From the NCBI RefSeq assembly GCF_013368755.1, contig NC_049566.1, positions 1,922,001-1,986,000 on the forward strand: a stretch of DNA of 64,000 nucleotides, written 5' to 3'. Positions 41,881 to 54,439 of the stretch are shown piece after piece. The notes beneath the pieces were generated by a model that saw nothing but the letters and a program-made list of their open reading frames with translations, was not told where the DNA came from and ran no database searches. The translations under genes were made by a program, and so were the position numbers. The stretch comes from Talaromyces rugulosus (taxonomy: Eukaryota > Ascomycota > Eurotiomycetes > Eurotiales > Trichocomaceae). Position 1 is the first letter of the stretch. Each line of letters opens with the position of its first letter.

Positions 41881-42934
41881 TCAAGTAAAAACCCTCATTG
41901 AATTAAACGTCCAAAAGGCAGACACGAAATCGCCTGGCATGTTTTGGACATAGTCCTCGCAGGAGCCGTAACCAGTTGAGGATGCACACCCAGAACTATC
42001 CCAAGTTCCCGAAGCCCAGGCCCCGCAAAATGTTGTATCAATAACAATCCGCTGATTCTTGATATGCGCACCCATATCACATCCTGTACCATCCTGGCTG
42101 TCGAATGCCGTCGTTGCGCTGCCCCATGTTGTTGGATCAGGAGAGTCTCCCAACGGACCACCACTGCCATCGGGGATGGAATCCCGCGGGAAAAACCAGA
42201 TTTTGACATGGTCTGCAGCCCATTCCATGGCATATACACCACCGCTGTTGTCATTGAAGCCACTTCCAAAGGAATTGGTGCGAGGGTCGTTCGCATCACA
42301 CCCTTCCGTGTCTTCCTCGTTGCAGTCTCCCCACCGGACCTTGCTGGCGGTCATATCCGCATTCTGATCGATCTGGCATTGGCCCTGAGCGCTGCTCACA
42401 TGAAGAGACATTTGATTATTCTGTGCATTGTTGGCGTTTTCGACAACGTCGATTTCGCCCTCTTGCGGCCAGTTGGAGGTCGAAGATGTCATCCACCAAG
42501 CTGGCCATGTACCACACGTTTCAGGCTAATCCTCAAGTTAGTGTTCTGATACACAGACTTAAAAACATGGCGGGCTAATCATGTGGAGGTTCTGTTAGGA
42601 AGGGTCTCATACCATATGGGCAATATCAGCCACGAAAAGCGTGCCGGGGTTGTAAGTATCGGTTGAGGTCAAACGAACACTCTTGCGGCCGCTAGCTCGT
42701 GTCGACGCCGAGGTATATGTTGCCACCGTTTCCTATCAAGCCGTCGGTCCAGGCATCGTCCTGGCTAACGTAGTCCACATATCCATTGGTCGGATCCGTG
42801 TCCGTCCAAAAAGTAAACTTGCCGAAAAAGTCGGCATAGTTATTCCCTGTGTAATCATTTGCCAGGGAATAACCCTTTGCGAGGTATGGAAGGGCCAGCA
42901 AGGAGATTGCCAGGAGGCCAGAATCAGACCACAT
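41881..42934 (-). pseudogene. GH16 endo-beta-glucanase gene with a one-base frameshift
   Basis: Exons 42934-42613 and 42525-41881. A signal peptide is followed by YTGNNYADFFGKFTFWT, then NIYLGVDTS; the catalytic box GEIDVVE (two Glu, one Asp) is in exon 2 with flanking WPAWWMTS, as in family 16 mixed-linkage/1,3(4)-beta-glucanases. The frame breaks near 42694: after GVDTS the expected GRKSVRLTS continues in another frame, consistent with one surplus base in AGCTAGCGG. Exon 1 is 322 nt long, one base over a full codon count, while exon 2 is intact. No splice sites are near enough to explain it. So this is either a recent pseudogene or an assembly/base-call error; otherwise the enzyme looks complete. 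Confidence 0.8.
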
Positions 42935-44697
42935 TGTGATAGACACCAGGATTGATGTGTTTTGTGACAACTTGTAATATGGGGATACCACGAACTACAT
43001 ATAAACAGCGCAGGTGCGACTATGGTGGGTTTATATAGTGCCATACCAATTGATGACTACATGTAGAACTAGAAAGAAACACCACTCAAAATTATGGTAC
43101 TAGCATATTCCATTTTGGGAAAATGTGGTTACTAGGCTGAAATAGGAGTCGACAGCCAGGCGACAAGAGTTTGTCTATAACACTACTCACTAGATCTTAC
43201 AATAATATGCGGTGTACGAAGCTAACAATATGCACGTTTTAACGGTATGAGGAAAGGTCCGGCAAGGCTCCGTCTATTGAGGCCAGCAAGGCCACCCACA
43301 AAACATACTTACATTTATTGTTTTTGCGAGGATATCCTTCGGCTTTTCAAATATTAATGTTGTGAGCCTCCAAGGTTATCATTACCCCGATCAATGTCTT
43401 CAAGCCAATCACAAGTGGCACATGGGGCCGGATCCGAGTCCATGATAGTATTTCGAAAACATTGTTCACTCTCTTTTTAATAATAATAATAATAGGAGAA
43501 GAAACGGATGAATTTGACTATGACCTTTAAGTCATTATTTACATACTAGGTCTCTTTAATGCAATCTCATATAACCTCGTCTGTCCACCTCAACATTTCA
43601 AAACCCAAGCTATAGTTGCAACCCGGCTACACGAATACACGTATGCTGATGATTTGGTGTGGTGAGGGGCGCAATTGTATTTTACTCATCCAGTTATACT
43701 ATTAGATAGGTTCTGTGGCCTTCTCGACTTCTTTTTCGCCACCAACATAGTACGGAATTAAGTTGACGGAGCTATGCCATACAGTATACACGGATTTGGA
43801 ATGTGTTTTTATGCTCCCAAAACTCACATGGTAACTAGTGAGTCCAATTAAGGTGCCCAGCGAACCAGAAACTCATATCGCAATTACTATAAACCAATTT
43901 TAAAACTCAACTAATGTATAAAATAGAGATCACCTTTATCAATACATAGTTTCATGCAAAACATCACGTCAACGCTCAGGATCGACAGAGTGGTGGTTCC
44001 GTAGGGCATAGTATAACGGTTTTTTCTCTCGAGTGGCTTAATATTTCTAATGATAATCTTAAATCGCCAAGTTCTGGCTTATACTCTGCAATCAGGAAAT
44101 AAACGACAAATTGAAATCACTAAAGACGAAGCCCGTCTGGGCGCTGGCAATCGACACATTTGACAGGTCAGATGCTTTTTGATACAATGAAATATGCAGA
44201 CTAGCTGCGAAGTAACATACAAAAACAAGCAGAACGTATTGGGAATCAGGCTGGGCATGGAAGAAAAATCGGGGAGTAATGCTAATAATACAAACGCTGT
44301 GTTCTTTGGTTTTTAAATGCCAATCTGCGCGGCCGGAATCCATGCCGACGCGTAGTCAAGAACCAGAGATGTATGCTTTCCCTGCAAGACGTAACCGGTG
44401 TCATAGAGTATCACGGATATACGAAGATAGAAAGCAGGCCCCTTTGTTGAATCCAGAAAAGGGTCAAAGGACGGATACATGGCAATAAAAGGACGATTAA
44501 GCGACCATTTAACTCCAGGGAGAAAGGAAATAAGAAATAAACAAGGACAAGGAAATATTTGAAGGAATGAAACGAAGCATGGTGCTGGCTCCACAGTAAA
44601 AAAGTTGACAAGACTTAGATAGTTTGTCTTAAAACAGTCCTCCAGAGGCTGAGAGGAATCATCACATCCATCAAAGCAGCTGAGTCGCGCTCACCAT
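42935..44697. other. Gene-free region (1.8 kb)
   Basis: 5' flank of the GH16 gene and 3' flank of the septin-type gene. No credible open frame. An ATAATAATAATAATAG run lies at about 43479-43495. Confidence 0.5.
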
Positions 44698-46475
44698 TCA
44701 TCGTGTTATGCGGCCGCTCGGCGGTGCAAAGCGTCCAGTGTTGTTGAATGGTCTCTTAGGCGTGGCGCTGTTGATGTTCAGACGGCTAGTTCGCCAACGC
44801 TCGTAGCACAGCTCACGACTGGTCTCCCGAAGTTCGGCGCGCCATTCCTTGAAGACCGACTCTTTCAACTTCACAAAGTCGCAATGCTCGGGATTATACG
44901 GATCCGCAAATCCCCATGGGAAATGACGGCCAACAGGCAAGTCTGGCGAATCGAGGGAGTGAGGATCGGGTGATAGGATGGAAAGAGGAATAAAAGGCAC
45001 TTCAGCGGTTGAGGTAATCGAAATTGAGTTGTTTGCTCGGTGTTGGGGCCGAGGAGGAGAGGCTCGAGGAGAGGTGGGAGCTGGCCCGTCGGCCGGCTCA
45101 GCATCTTCCTCGGCTTCACCGTCCTCTGATTCCTCAGCAGCCTCGTCTGCGGCATCATCCTCGTCCTTTTCGGCCAAAGAGGGCTCTGATTCCTCATCCT
45201 CCGTTTCTTCGAGAATAAGCACCTCCAATGGATCAATCCTGGCCTGTTTCAAGCTGTCCCATACCGCTTTCTTCAAGTAGGCCATGTGACCGGTGGTAAT
45301 GGTGTCGGCTTTGCTGATAACGGGCACTACAGCAGTCTTGCCCTGCATTACGCGAAGGACCTGCAGATCCAGGTCTTCATCCAGAATACCAGTCACGCGA
45401 GAGGCAGAGAAATTGCCATTGGCCTTCTCAGCGGCCTTTTGGGCAGCAGCCAGATTCGCATCCAGACGGACCGGGTCGAGAATCAAAAAGACGCAGTGAA
45501 TATGGGTGTCGCGAGCGCCAGGAGAGCGAATCACCTTCATTTCCTCGGCAAGGGTGTCTTCAAATTTGCTTTCCAAGAATGCAGTGATTTCTCTCAATTG
45601 TAGATCAGCTACATTCTTTTCCAATCCTTCCGAGTCCCAGAGAGTAAGGCCGAGTCGCTCGCCTTCGATCTCCGTCTCGAGATAGTGAGACCTGAAGTTG
45701 GAGTTGGACGTGGAATTAATTTCTTCCAAGATTTCTTCTTGCGAGCGGATTGGGTGCTTGTTAGGAGGAAGGGCGAGAGACTTGCGCAAGAAATTGAGGA
45801 AAGACGTCTTTCCGCTGTTTTTGGCGCCAACAACGAGGAGACTGTTGAGAGCGGGATTAGCCAATGCCAAGTTTGGGAGTACAGTAGAAGGTTGACTCAC
45901 TTGTAGGGGGTGGGGTCTTTGCGCCGGCGCAATCTGCGAGGGCTGTTGATGGTGCTGACTGCACTGCTGGCATAGCTATAGCGGCCACGATGGGTCATGC
46001 TCTCAGTCCTGGCGTAGGGATCAACGACTGCCTGCGCGAATCCAGAGGGGGGCATGCTGTGGTGCGACGAGCTGGCACGGCTTTCAGTGGCACTGCTGGG
46101 CACCGCGAGACTGATAGGACGCTCTTCGCCTCCGAATGTCTGCATTCTTGGGGCGGGCGCGAGGTCGGGGAGACGAGGGGCCTGCTGGGGAATGGACTCG
46201 CGCTGGCGCCGCAGCTCCTCCTCCTTTATCTGCTCCTTCATTTTCCTGGAGATTTTGTTGCTGCCACTGCCCTTGCGCTCGGAGAGCGGTTCAGTGGACT
46301 TGGAACGGCGCAAGAAGCCTAGGGACGAGCGGCGCGAGGTCGCTTCCAAGGTGGTAGTGTTGGTGTTGATGTTGTTGATGATGCTGGCCCGGTTGCCGTT
46401 TTCGGTGACTGCAGGAAGAGCGTCGGTGGGCGGCGGCGGAGGTGGCTGGCTGTTGCCAGACGAGGTGGTGGCCAT
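44698..46475 (-). CDS. Septin-type P-loop GTPase, divergent
   Basis: Exons 46475-45901 and 45841-44698 give 572 residues. The first ~190 are disordered (Pro, Ser, Arg/Lys-rich). The intron join creates YNLLVVGAKNSGKTSF at the start of the G domain (P-loop about residues 196-204), LWDSEGLE (DxxG switch), and VISKADTIT, the septin-style (A/S)KAD G4 motif. The usual third Gly of the septin P-loop (GxxGxGKS) is missing here. Between G4 and the end sits a ~65-residue Glu/Asp-rich insert, and no C-terminal coiled coil follows. Septins build filaments at septa and hyphal necks. This may be a non-core septin-like GTPase; polymerisation is unproven. Confidence 0.8.
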
Positions 46476-48169
46476 GGCGGCGGCTTCCTAATCGGGCAGC
46501 GGGCGGAGGGGCAGTCTGAAACAGAGGGTTTTTCTTCTTCTTCTTCTGCTGTCAGCTCTTGCTATCTCCACAATAATAATACCAAACACGAAACGTCTTG
46601 TTTGCCTCGATTGCTGCGCGGGGAATAGACTCACACGTGGGTTTGCACGTGGCTAATGCTATATAGCTGGAGCTGAAGCTGCAGTTATGACAATGGCAAT
46701 CGCAACGGCAATCGCAACGAATGAATGATGATGCTACCACTGGCTCGTCGTCGCGGTCGGACAAGCCCAAATATCGAGCGCAAGGGGCGATTCCAACTCG
46801 AAACAACGCTGTGGATTCGTGATAACAAACGAGTGCAACAGTCTTCAATCAATCAGTCAGTCAGTCAGTCAATGTGGTGGCATTCACAAGTCCAGCGAGC
46901 GATTGCCCAATCGGCCGAGCGACGACTCAAGATCAGCTGTTCTGCGACTCTGGCCAGGGGCTGGCGAGACGAGGCGAAAAAAGAAGGGGAGAGAGAATGG
47001 TCCGGCTCTCGTAAAAGGTGAAAAGCAAGCAATCCGGTCACTGCTCCTTGACAAGACGACGATAGCGACACCACGAATAGAAGAAACGAACGACAGCGGG
47101 ATGGAGAACAAGTGCACAAGAATGAGTATACTTTTTTTCTTCCCAAACGTTTGCCCGTGTAGCTAGCTACCGGCGTGCTGTTGGCGACTTTTTCCTAGCC
47201 TGAGTCTATTCCGCATCAAGGTTCCCCTCCACCTACTAACAATGCTTCTGGACTAGACGTGTCTGCGCAATCCTTCCAACTGGAAGAGCAGTCTCGACGC
47301 CCAACAGATGGCAGATGCCCAGGCCATCTTCCATCATTCAGGGGCTGCTTCGCCTCCCCCACTTGCGCGATTCGAAGCAACCCGTTGGCTGATAGACGGC
47401 GCCGGTTGGCCACTAAGGTCTGTCCGGCTCTCTGATGGCACTCGTCATCCTCCTGATGTGGAAAAGCTCAAGCTTTGCCGTGCTCCGACTCCGACGAATT
47501 ACACGGACTTGTGAACAGTACCGAGTGAAGTCAGGGGAGCGCGTGTGCATGCGCCATAATGTGCAGATGCATTTTGTCGCTCTTGCCCTGCGCAGCCTAT
47601 AACCTGTTCGGTCGAGCATTTCCTCTCAACTCCGAGGGCAGCTTCCTACTCCGTCCGTACTGGTGAGGAGCTTTGGTGGGGTGCCAATTTCGAGTCGCAA
47701 AGCCCCAAGCTTCTCTGCTGATCGCACGTTCTCAAAATTTAATTGCAGGCGGGTGGGACCAAGCCCGTGGTGAGCCAATGGCAGCAACCTAGGTACCTGC
47801 AACTTTATATTTCCGCTGGGGTTGGCAAGCTCGGGTACCTGAGAGTACTACCGAGTCCGGCAACAGCCTCGCTCTGAGTCGCTTAGGGGTCTTTGCCTGC
47901 TAATTTATCAGTCACAGAGCCTAGAACACAGAATAACAATGCACGGTCCTCGTGCTCGTCTTACAACGGTCGGAACAGGAACCAGAGGGACATTCGTGCA
48001 TCTATTCATCAATAATGTCTACCAATCTATATAACAATAACAAATTATCCTTTCGCTTCTCAACCATTAAATGCGCAATATTGACAACTCGGCTCACCAT
48101 ATATACATATGCAGATACGTGCATCAAAACTGGGCCGAAACAAAAAGCATTGCATATCGCAGAAACCGT
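46476..48169. other. Gene-free region with simple repeats
   Basis: Long 5' flank of the septin-type gene. Contains a TTCTTC run at 46530-46545, tandem GGCAATCGCAAC units at about 46692-46720, and a TCAG tetranucleotide run (about 46852-46872). Short open frames here have no recognisable content. Confidence 0.5.
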
Positions 48170-49379
48170 TTACCAGGTGAGATAGTCCTTCACATCGCAG
48201 TCATTACCGTTGGGGCACACGTTGTCGCGGACGAGGCCCTTGAATTTTGGACCGTTGGGACCGCTGGTGTACGTGTACTCGCCGAAAATTCCAGTCTGGT
48301 TGGCAACCTGGATATCGCCCCATTGTCCGTTAAAGTACAGCCAGTTGACGGGATAGCTCGAGTCGTATGCGGTGAACTTGGTTGTCGAGTTGTCATAGCT
48401 GTACGCATAGTAGTTTCCAGTCGGATCCCACAGCGTGCCGTTGCTGGTGTAGTCGACAACAAAGCCATCTGGCAGATTGTGCCCGGGGATGGCGTGGTCG
48501 TGCTTACTAAACGCCTAGTCAATACTACCGAAACAAAAGATATCCTGAATTGGGAGTGAAAACGGACCCTTCGATGGCATAGTTGGCGTGGGTTCCTCGG
48601 CCCGAGTATGCAACTGGACGTTCATTGATCTTGAGAGTCGCGTTGTAGGTGAAGGCCTCGCCACCGGCGTGCTGGCTGTACCACAAAGCCTGTGGTTCAC
48701 CGTTGTCGAATCGGATCATGTTGTGCTCCCTATACCAACGAATTAGTCCTTGGGCTTTCAGATGTTACGGGCTGTGTGGTTATTACCAGTCGCCAACGTG
48801 GTCACCGAACCATATGCCCACGACCTTGTCGCCCTTGTTGTAACTGCCAGACAGTCAGTATACGCCCTCTTTTCATGTTGCCTCAATGACTGGACACTCA
48901 CGCATAGAAGTAGAAGTAGAAAGCGTCGACGATTCCATTTCCGTGGTCAAAGGTGACGATGGCGCAGCTGGTCGCATCGCCCGATTTTCCATCGGAATCA
49001 GGCTGGACACCTGCGAACCAGGATGGGTTGGCCGCGATACCCTGGTTGGAGGTTATGTACACGCTGGTGTTGCCCAAGTCGTTGAGCTGGTCCAAGTTGT
49101 CAAGCGTGAGCGGAGTCGGATAGTCGGAGATGCGAGTGTAGTTCACTGCCGGGTACGAGTTGGAGCTGTCCAACTGAGCGCCGATGTCGCTAGGGAAATA
49201 GGTCTCGTTGACATCGAGCCAGACCACCGGTGCTACAAGAGAGATTCTTGGTTAGGATGCAGTTGCTCATGGTGACGGAAGCGGTGATCATGGTCCATAC
49301 CGTAGGTAAGCACATAGTCGGGCAAGGACGAGGCAGCGCTGCAGCCTGCAGCGAAGACAAGAGGCATAAACGACTTCAT
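48170..49379 (-). CDS. Secreted Vps62-family protein
   Basis: Exons 49379-49301, 49232-48902, 48843-48787, 48729-48568 and 48506-48170 give 321 residues. A signal peptide (about 1-16) leads to DYVLTYAPVVWLDVNETYFPSDI, the characteristic start of the Vps62 family, followed by [33 protein letters not shown] and AYSGRGTHANYAIEGKHDHAIPG with His/Asp-rich conserved motifs, and a C-terminal segment ending DVKDYLTW. Yeast Vps62 was found in vacuolar sorting screens; the fungal secreted members have no settled function. Every exon joint lies within conserved sequence and is in phase, which supports the five-exon model. Confidence 0.88.
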
Positions 49380-51488
49380 CTTGTCCTTGATTTTTCTGAT
49401 TCTCCCAAGGTGGCTGCTTTCTTCTCTTGCAAGGGATGGCGGAGGGGAGGGGAACACAAGTTAAGCCGAAGCTACGTTCCCTTCTAATTTAAATACCGTT
49501 CATCTATGATTTTCTCATTATTGTCCCATGGCACGATTGCTACTAACCTGACTCTGGGCACCAGGTTGCAGTCACATCGTCAAGAGAATCCAGCCCCATG
49601 TTATTATGGCTAAAAGGCCTCGCAGTGGGGTTTGGCCCTGTCGATCACCAACGTCAAATTCCAATCAAGGAATCGCCCAACGGACCGTGGTCAGAAGCCC
49701 TCCAATCGAGACTCTTTTTTTTTTAGGGCAATATTTTTCCTGTCGTCTATTCCATATCGGACAATCAATCGATAACACTAACCGATCCTTGCAAATAAAA
49801 AGGGACGGATCACCCGGCAAGGCCGAAATGTTACATACAGTTTTAAAAGTCACTAACAGAATGTAGAAAATCATGTGCGTCGTCGTAAGTATTTCCCACT
49901 ATTTCATTATCTTGATGAATCCCTGCGCGTGGATCGCTACTTGATAATGCGATGCCATCAGGGGCCTTTGTCATAGTACCATGCAGTCAGGTGTACCATT
50001 TGGATGATGCAATCGAGGATGTCGATGATCACATGTCAATAGCGATCGCTTCCTTGTGATTTTTTGATTGTCAAGGATCCGATTCGATTTTTCGACGTGC
50101 TATCTTATAAAATTTAAGTTACTACTACATATACATGAAAATCCGGATTACTTTTCGTTTATACATGTTGTTATGCATTCATTTGCTTGATACTAAGTAT
50201 TCTGTTCTGTTTTACCTCGACTCGAAGAAACGCTTTATGTTGGTGCATAGGATGGCGTGGTTTAGAATTTGTGGGCATCTCGAGCATGGTGAGATCATGG
50301 TTGTGAGAAGGCACGACATCTCAAGCCTCAAGGAGCTTGTTGATCTTTGGATTCTTGGCAACTAGCTTAAGATAGCTAGAAGACAGCCAGAGCTGTTAGA
50401 TCGGACTTCTGGTTTCTTAGCATTTTGCTCCACTTGGCCAAGAGGGTCGGCCATCTTTCGCGACGACTTCTCTGACGTTTCCGATAACGAACTCTATCCA
50501 AATACTGTTCTGGTTAGTTTTACCCCCAGAGCTCTTAAGGATATAAGAGAAATGCCATAGAGGTATGAATGGCGAATAGGTTAACACGCTTGGTGATTAG
50601 CAATTGGTTGTTTCAACTAGTGTCTAGACAACCACATTGGATGAAATTGAGTGACTACAAGAAATAATACGGAAAATGACTTCCAAGATACATAATTTAA
50701 TCTACCATGTCCCCGGCATTGAAAAGAATATTGTGTATATAAATAGAATGAGCCTTCTATGGGCAACTCTTACAAGAGTTTCTCTCGGGGATAGATACCT
50801 AATCCTGGTAGACAAGCATTTTTTGAGTTTTTCGAGTTTTCTTCTGATCACCACTTATAGTAGTATCGAGATGCAGAGTGCAGCATAGAGGTTGTCAGCG
50901 CTAAAGATGGGATTGGCCCGATGTTCGTAGTCTTGCGTTTGATAGTCTCTTTGATCAGAGTGTTGCTTCTCTGCTACATATAACAATCATGAATGCCGGG
51001 GGATGAGTTGAAGTTCAGCATCGCCTCCTTTCCTTTTTCTCCCCTTTTCCTTACACCATTGATACTGTGGTTGTTATCATCTCTTGTCAGCAGCAACAAG
51101 AAATAAAGCTGCTTCTTGGAGGAAAATATACGTATTTCCTCTTTTGAATCTTAAACTATGTGCATGTACTAGCTCACTGCGTGGTGGCTATAGGTGAATT
51201 ACCGCCATATTAAATCAATCTCATCAACAAATTCAGGTAACCGTCAACTCCATCGTCGCCTCTTATAGAATACACTATTTTCAATACTTTATTTGATGAT
51301 CAATTATTAAAATGTTAAACAAACCCCAAAATGCATCCCCATCCATTTATGTGACGCCTTGAATAAATTTTGACTAGAATACATGCATATCTTCATAACA
51401 ACCGCTAACACATGCAAATATACCTTGAGTATAAACATTACTAATGGCTGCTCGTTCCATTAAACTTCCCATCATTCAAACTATGACT
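49380..51488. other. Gene-free region (2.1 kb)
   Basis: 5' flank of the Vps62-type gene and 3' flank of the rhodopsin-fold gene. A 76-codon frame at 50135-50365 encodes a Leu/His-rich peptide ending KELVDLWILGN that faintly recalls the end of a BTB domain, but not enough to annotate. Otherwise AT-rich. Confidence 0.45.
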
Positions 51489-53187
51489 TTAAATTTTCAC
51501 TGTCGTCGTTGTCCGGATTTGCAAGTTATCTTCCAAACTCTCCTCGTCATATTGCCGCAGGGCTGCGCCTTGTAGAATAATCGCTTCTTTGGATGATGCA
51601 TCGTCGCGGTCATGATGACCGATTGTTGTGAATGCGTTCGATGACTTCATACGACCCATACCGTATGTTATGTCGGCGCCACGAGTGGTATACGACTTAT
51701 TGGTCCCTCTTGTATTGCGTACGGCCGTATCCCGAGAAGACTGCTCTAGTGTTGTTGCTTTATTAATTTGTTATTATAATTTGAATTTTCAAATTATTTA
51801 CGTGGATTACTGAGGGATCCGGATCCGGAACTGTTGGAAAACGAGCGTATAAGAGGGGAAAACGTCGGAACGCAAGGAACGATGATCTAATGATTCTGCA
51901 AGTTAGTTTTGGGACAAGTCGGTTCTTTCAGATTGTCACTGAGTACTTACTCCCAAGCTTATTTCGATTTTTGACCAAGTAATGATAGACCCACTGTTGG
52001 TATATGATTTGAGGTTTTTGATGGTGAATATCCTGATGATTTGAATGACGGTGACGAAGAAACCAGTAGCGAACATTCCAACAATCACGAACTAGATTAA
52101 AATAAAATTAACTATAAGAAAATAAGAAATACTACCAGAGAAAACAGGAGTACCTTTTGTTTGGTATTCAGTCTCAACTTAATCAGGACCGGAATAGGGA
52201 GGATAATTATAAGTACGTCCAATGCAAGACTGGATCCTATAAAAGACTGTTAGCCTTTTGTACCGCGGAAGCGAAGTTCAAGAAAAGCCTCATCAAAACC
52301 AACGAGTACGGCATACCGGCAATTGCTAAAACTATATGTTAGCGCACCTAAGCAAGTAAACAAAAAGCTTAGAAGTTTTACCATAATAAACTGCCACGGC
52401 ATTGGTACAATACCCATCTACTGAGGAATCCCATATTTTCGCTACCTGTACAGTGTCAGTCAGTTTCACTTCAACTAGAGCGAATGCGAAATCAGGATAC
52501 AAACGTACTGGAATGCATGTCAGGCAAATTAAAATAGTAAATGCAATCTGGTTACAAATGCACAGAGTGACAAGCCCAAATAGTGTATTTCTGTAAAACT
52601 GAACAAAGCCTGCGATCCGAAGATAGGAGAATAACAACGCCAATTTGAAACCCAGAAGAGAGAGTGTATAAAATGGACCCCCGGAGTATTGGATCTGTTC
52701 ATAATTAGCAACAGCACCAGCAGACAATGCATAAGAAGTAATACTTTGCCGAAATTTATCAAATATTCAGGTGGGAAGTCAGCTGAACCTAGACCTTGCC
52801 CCCATCTTGTTTCTGTTCGATGTATCATGGTCAGCACTGAGGTTGCAAAAATTCGAAATTGGGTGTCTTACGTGCAATTGCTGTACTGGAATACGCGATC
52901 AGTAATATCTTATCGTTATGTCAGTCGCTAATATTCGAAAAAAAAATTTTGTTCTACAGTTTTGAGAGAAAATGCAACGTACCACGCTGACCAGTGAGGT
53001 ATAATCATCAATCCATGTCTTTCGGAAGGTAATCCGTGCATAGAATCTAACAGCCACAGCCAGCAAAGCCGTTAGCGAGAAGACGGCGGCAATGCAATTA
53101 GTCGCGGCGCTTGAGTGGGCACGTTTGGGTTATGGAGGTTGTATACCCAGCCCATGGTGGTGTAATGAGCCGCAAAGACGGGCGCAT
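51489..53187 (-). CDS. Fungal rhodopsin-fold integral membrane protein, ten exons
   Basis: Exons 53187-53147, 53109-52983, 52908-52872, 52812-52745, 52694-52509, 52445-52382, 52236-52154, 52091-51951, 51886-51811 and 51745-51489 give 359 residues. Seven membrane segments are expected. Family landmarks: AVAVRFYARITFRKTWIDDY, IQYSGGPFYTLSLLGFKLAL, CIPVAKIWDSS, LALDVLIIILPIPVLIKL, ISLGIIVPCVPTF. The polar C-terminus ends TTTTVKI. These fit the large fungal Rhodopsin/PTH11-like family of plasma-membrane proteins with mostly unknown ligands. No single open frame exceeds 131 codons because exons are small. The first exon (a 37-nt intron is needed) is uncertain; the downstream nine are well supported by phase and motif continuity. 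Confidence 0.75.
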
Positions 53188-54439
53188 TGAGGTGGGCTAT
53201 AGTACGGGGTAATAATATAATAAAGATCGAAGATCAAGATTCGAGAATCGACAGCACAAGACCTCCTTCCTATCAGGCTACTGGACCACGCTGGGCTCCG
53301 TGCTGGGCAGGGCTATGAATGCACTGAAAATCACTCGTATTACTATTACTTTATGTTATGCATTATGAAACCACTCTATCCGTACGAAGTACTACTCGGT
53401 GGGTCTGTAATTGGCAAAATATAAGGCTAGTTTGGCGAGAATTGACTTGGCTCATCTTGAATCATTCACTGGCTCATTGACGAGCCTTTTCATGTCATCT
53501 TCAAGTCGGCAAAGAACTTAAACCGGGTGTTCATGACTCCATAAGTCAAGACTTGATCGCTTGTGCATGTGGTTTGTACGAGAGAAGGGTAGATCACGAT
53601 GCAGCATCTTGCCTGCAGCACGTTTAGTCGCGCTGCTCTTTTTTCGGACACAAATAATTTTTAGTGTTTAGGACTAGATCTAAATTAGGAAGTAGTACTA
53701 ACGGAAAGTTTATTCTGGGTTTAGTTGTAATGAGCATTATAATTGGCTGCTACAACCAAAATACCCACATTTACGGCACTGAAACCGTGGTAACTACACC
53801 CACTAAAGCCTAGCCTATCTTAGCCCCACAATTAATTAACGAGTATAGAAATTATACGAAGTAAACGGCGAGATGCTCGTTGACAGTTGTGTATTATTTT
53901 GAATAAAAAAAAAAGAGTTTGATATTTAGCTATGAGATTAGTTTCCATCTGAAAAATCCTTTGGCGACTTGAGCTGAAATTTGTGGCGCTCATACTGCTC
54001 GGAAGACTACGGGGAAAGAATGTCATTACGTCAAAAGTGTCAACAAACGCTTTGACTCGGCAAATTTTACATTTAAAGAAAACAAAAAAGAAGTGGATCG
54101 AATAATAACATGAACGCAGGAAATAGAGACTTTCACACTCGTGCCTTTGTTTGTTAGTATCTTAACTTGCGAACGGCGCATCGGCGCAGATCCTGAGTAA
54201 AACTCCCTTCAGCAGGGTGGTTGGATTATTGGGGCGTGCCCCTGTACGGGGTAGCACAGACGGGGTAGCACAGGAAATCATTCATCAAGTGGGCCTAAAA
54301 GGGTTAAAACTCTAAAACAAGAAAGATACCCGTTTTCATCCTGCGCCTGCATCCTACACCAGCCAGTACTGGGAATGGAAATGATCTCTGAATCCTGTGC
54401 TTGCGACTGTACCTTCTTTTAGCTTTTTAAGTTATCGAT
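53188..54439. other. Divergent intergenic region
   Basis: Between the rhodopsin-fold gene (minus) and the second flavoprotein gene (plus). AT-rich, with a short direct duplication ACGGGGTAGCACAG (54248 and 54261). No gene seen. Confidence 0.5.

Noticed and set aside
42661..42712. NotI, NheI and SalI sites close together in the GH16 gene, suggesting vector sequence
   Set aside because: The surrounding codons encode a sensible GH16 segment on both sides, so the sites arise by chance in native sequence.
46852..46872. TCAG tetranucleotide run as a possible CRISPR or minisatellite
   Set aside because: It is an ordinary microsatellite; nothing in the window resembles a CRISPR array.
50135..50365. 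Possible BTB-domain fragment
   Set aside because: Only a short Leu-rich ending resembles the fold; no flanking support in any frame.
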